DNA of 64,000 bases, from the NCBI GenBank assembly GCA_040752215.1, contig JBFMEX010000103.1:1-64000 (forward strand), written 5' to 3'. This stretch comes from JBFMEX01 sp040752215 (GTDB taxonomy: Bacteria; Pseudomonadota; Alphaproteobacteria; Rhizobiales; Hyphomicrobiaceae). The notes beneath the pieces are model-generated. The model was not told where the DNA came from. It made no database searches and saw nothing but the letters and a program-made list of their open reading frames with translations. Both the position numbers and the translations under genes were made by a program. Shown one piece after another: positions 63,112 through 64,000 of this stretch; the first letter of the stretch is position 1, and every line of letters starts with the position of its first letter.

Positions 63112-63983
63112 CACGCCATCTCCCGCTCGCCGCGCTCGAAGGCCTTCTGCGCCTCCTCGCGCACCGCCATCACGGTTTGCTCCTTGAGCGCAATGTAGGC
63201 GTGGCTCGCCATCATCTCCCGGCTTCTCGGCCGCGGCAGGTCGACCTTGATGTCGAGCTTCACTGTTCCGGGCCGGGTCGTCATCACGATCACGCGGTCG
63301 GCGAGGTAGAGCGCCTCCTCGAGGTCGTGGGTGATGAACATTATGGTTTTTGGATTGTCGCGGAAGATGTTGAGCAGATGCTGGTGCATGGTCGACTTGT
63401 TGACCGTGTCCATGGCCCGGAACGGCTCGTCCAGCAGCAGCACCTTGGGATCGTTGATGAGCGCGCGGATGATCTCGACGCGGCGCTGCATGCCGGACGA
63501 GAGCTGCGACGGGTACGAGCCCGCGATGCGGTCGAGTCCTCCGGACGACCTCAGCATCGCGATGCCACGCTCCTCTGCCTCCTTGCGACCGACGAGTCCT
63601 TGCTTGATCAGGCCATAGGTGACGTTGTCGAGCACCGTCTTCCAGGGAAAAAGTGCGCCCTGCTGGAACACCACCACCCGATCGGCGCCTGGCCGCGGCG
63701 GCTTGTCGGGGCTCGCGAGCAGCTCGTCGTCGAGATAGGCCTCGCCACTCGTCAGCGTATCGAATCCGGCGAGGATGTTGAGCAGCGTGCTCTTCCCGCA
63801 GCCCGACGGCCCGACGATGGCGAGAAAGTCGCCCGGTGCGAAATCGATGCTGAAGTTGTCGAGCGCGACGACGCGCGCGCCCTCGGGATCGTAGATTTTC
63901 GAGACGTTGCGGATCGACACCTTGCCGCTCGACGGCCGTGCAGAGCCCGACTGGTAGCTTGTGCCGTTCAGAGTATCGCGCAT
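63111..63983 (-). CDS. ABC transporter ATPase (nitrate/sulfonate/taurine type)
   Basis: 290 residues from ATG 63983, behind GAGGAGACGAGCC near the window end. Complete NBD: Walker A GPSGCGKST, Q-loop VFQQGALFPW, signature LSSGMQRRVEI (the second residue of the usual GG pair is Ser-Gly here), Walker B VLLLDEPF and H-loop MFITHDLEEALYLADRV. It starts the visible part of the minus-strand block ATPase-permease-ATPase-mtoX-SCO-mauG. Genes beyond the window, such as the substrate-binding protein, probably precede it. Confidence 0.92.
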   Translation of the reverse strand: MRDTLNGTSYQSGSARPSSGKVSIRNVSKIYDPEGARVVALDNFSIDFAPGDFLAIVGPSGCGKSTLLNILAGFDTLTSGEAYLDDELLASPDKPPRPGADRVVVFQQGALFPWKTVLDNVTYGLIKQGLVGRKEAEERGIAMLRSSGGLDRIAGSYPSQLSSGMQRRVEIIRALINDPKVLLLDEPFRAMDTVNKSTMHQHLLNIFRDNPKTIMFITHDLEEALYLADRVIVMTTRPGTVKLDIKVDLPRPRSREMMASHAYIALKEQTVMAVREEAQKAFERGEREMA

Positions 63984-64000
63984 GGCTCGTCTCCTCAGCC

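Overview
The window looks like chromosome of a high-GC alphaproteobacterium, most likely in the Hyphomicrobiales (Rhizobiales). The pointers are strong GC bias at third codon positions, a histone-deacetylase-like gene followed by xseB and dxs, an L25 protein with an Ala/Lys-rich tail, a Rhizobium-etli-type asparaginase, many small secreted proteins, and a methanethiol oxidase cluster of the kind described in Hyphomicrobium. This is inference from gene content; no taxonomic marker such as rRNA is present. I see no tRNA, rRNA, CRISPR array, insertion sequence or prophage.

1-11 kb: a partial membrane-anchored endonuclease/phosphatase-fold gene, a lipoprotein, a quinone reductase, a GT39-type membrane glycosyltransferase, a Sel1 protein, a GST, a 53-residue basic protein, a KefB-type antiporter, gatB and folD (with a clear terminator). 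11-18.6 kb: a Gram-negative (class GN) sortase with its VIT/VWA substrate, an XRE regulator, an LTA-synthase-like sulfatase-fold protein and trmFO, which carries an in-frame palindromic insertion. 18.6-31 kb: dxs, xseB and a deacetylase-like gene, then an HSDL2-like SDR, a crotonase, an acyl-CoA dehydrogenase, a TsaC/Sua5 protein, a 27-residue membrane peptide, a GlcD-type oxidase and a beta-barrel protein. 31.0-32.0 kb has no convincing gene.

32-43 kb: a formyltransferase-like gene, a cytochrome-c lipoprotein overlapping a YceI protein, a Zur-type repressor, rplY-pth-(hypothetical)-ychF, a membrane-tethered ParA ATPase, a sulfide:quinone oxidoreductase with all three catalytic cysteines, a frameshifted Cys-rich gene and a HemG-like flavodoxin. 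43-57 kb: an SnoaL-like secreted protein, a P2-type Ca-ATPase, meaB, a DUF900 hydrolase, a run of small secreted proteins (two sharing paired C-x-A-G-C motifs), a YiiX-like hydrolase, an OafA-type acyltransferase, pyroglutamyl peptidase and asparaginase. 58.0-64.0 kb: a minus-strand block made of an ABC importer (two ATPases, one permease), methanethiol oxidase mtoX, an SCO-family copper protein and a MauG-like dihaem peroxidase.

How the parts fit: MtoX converts methanethiol to formaldehyde, sulfide and H2O2; the SCO and MauG genes that follow it are the partners found beside mtoX in other bacteria, presumably for copper delivery and maturation. The SQR at 41 kb could remove the sulfide produced. 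The adjacent ABC importer resembles sulfonate/taurine/nitrate-type systems and could bring in a sulfur compound, but its substrate-binding gene lies outside the window. The most distinctive observations are the CX5C copper motif in the SCO protein, the asymmetric ABC ATPase pair in which one subunit lacks the switch histidine, the class GN sortase pair with an off-consensus sorting motif, the palindromic insertion in trmFO, and the C-x-A-G-C secreted protein family.
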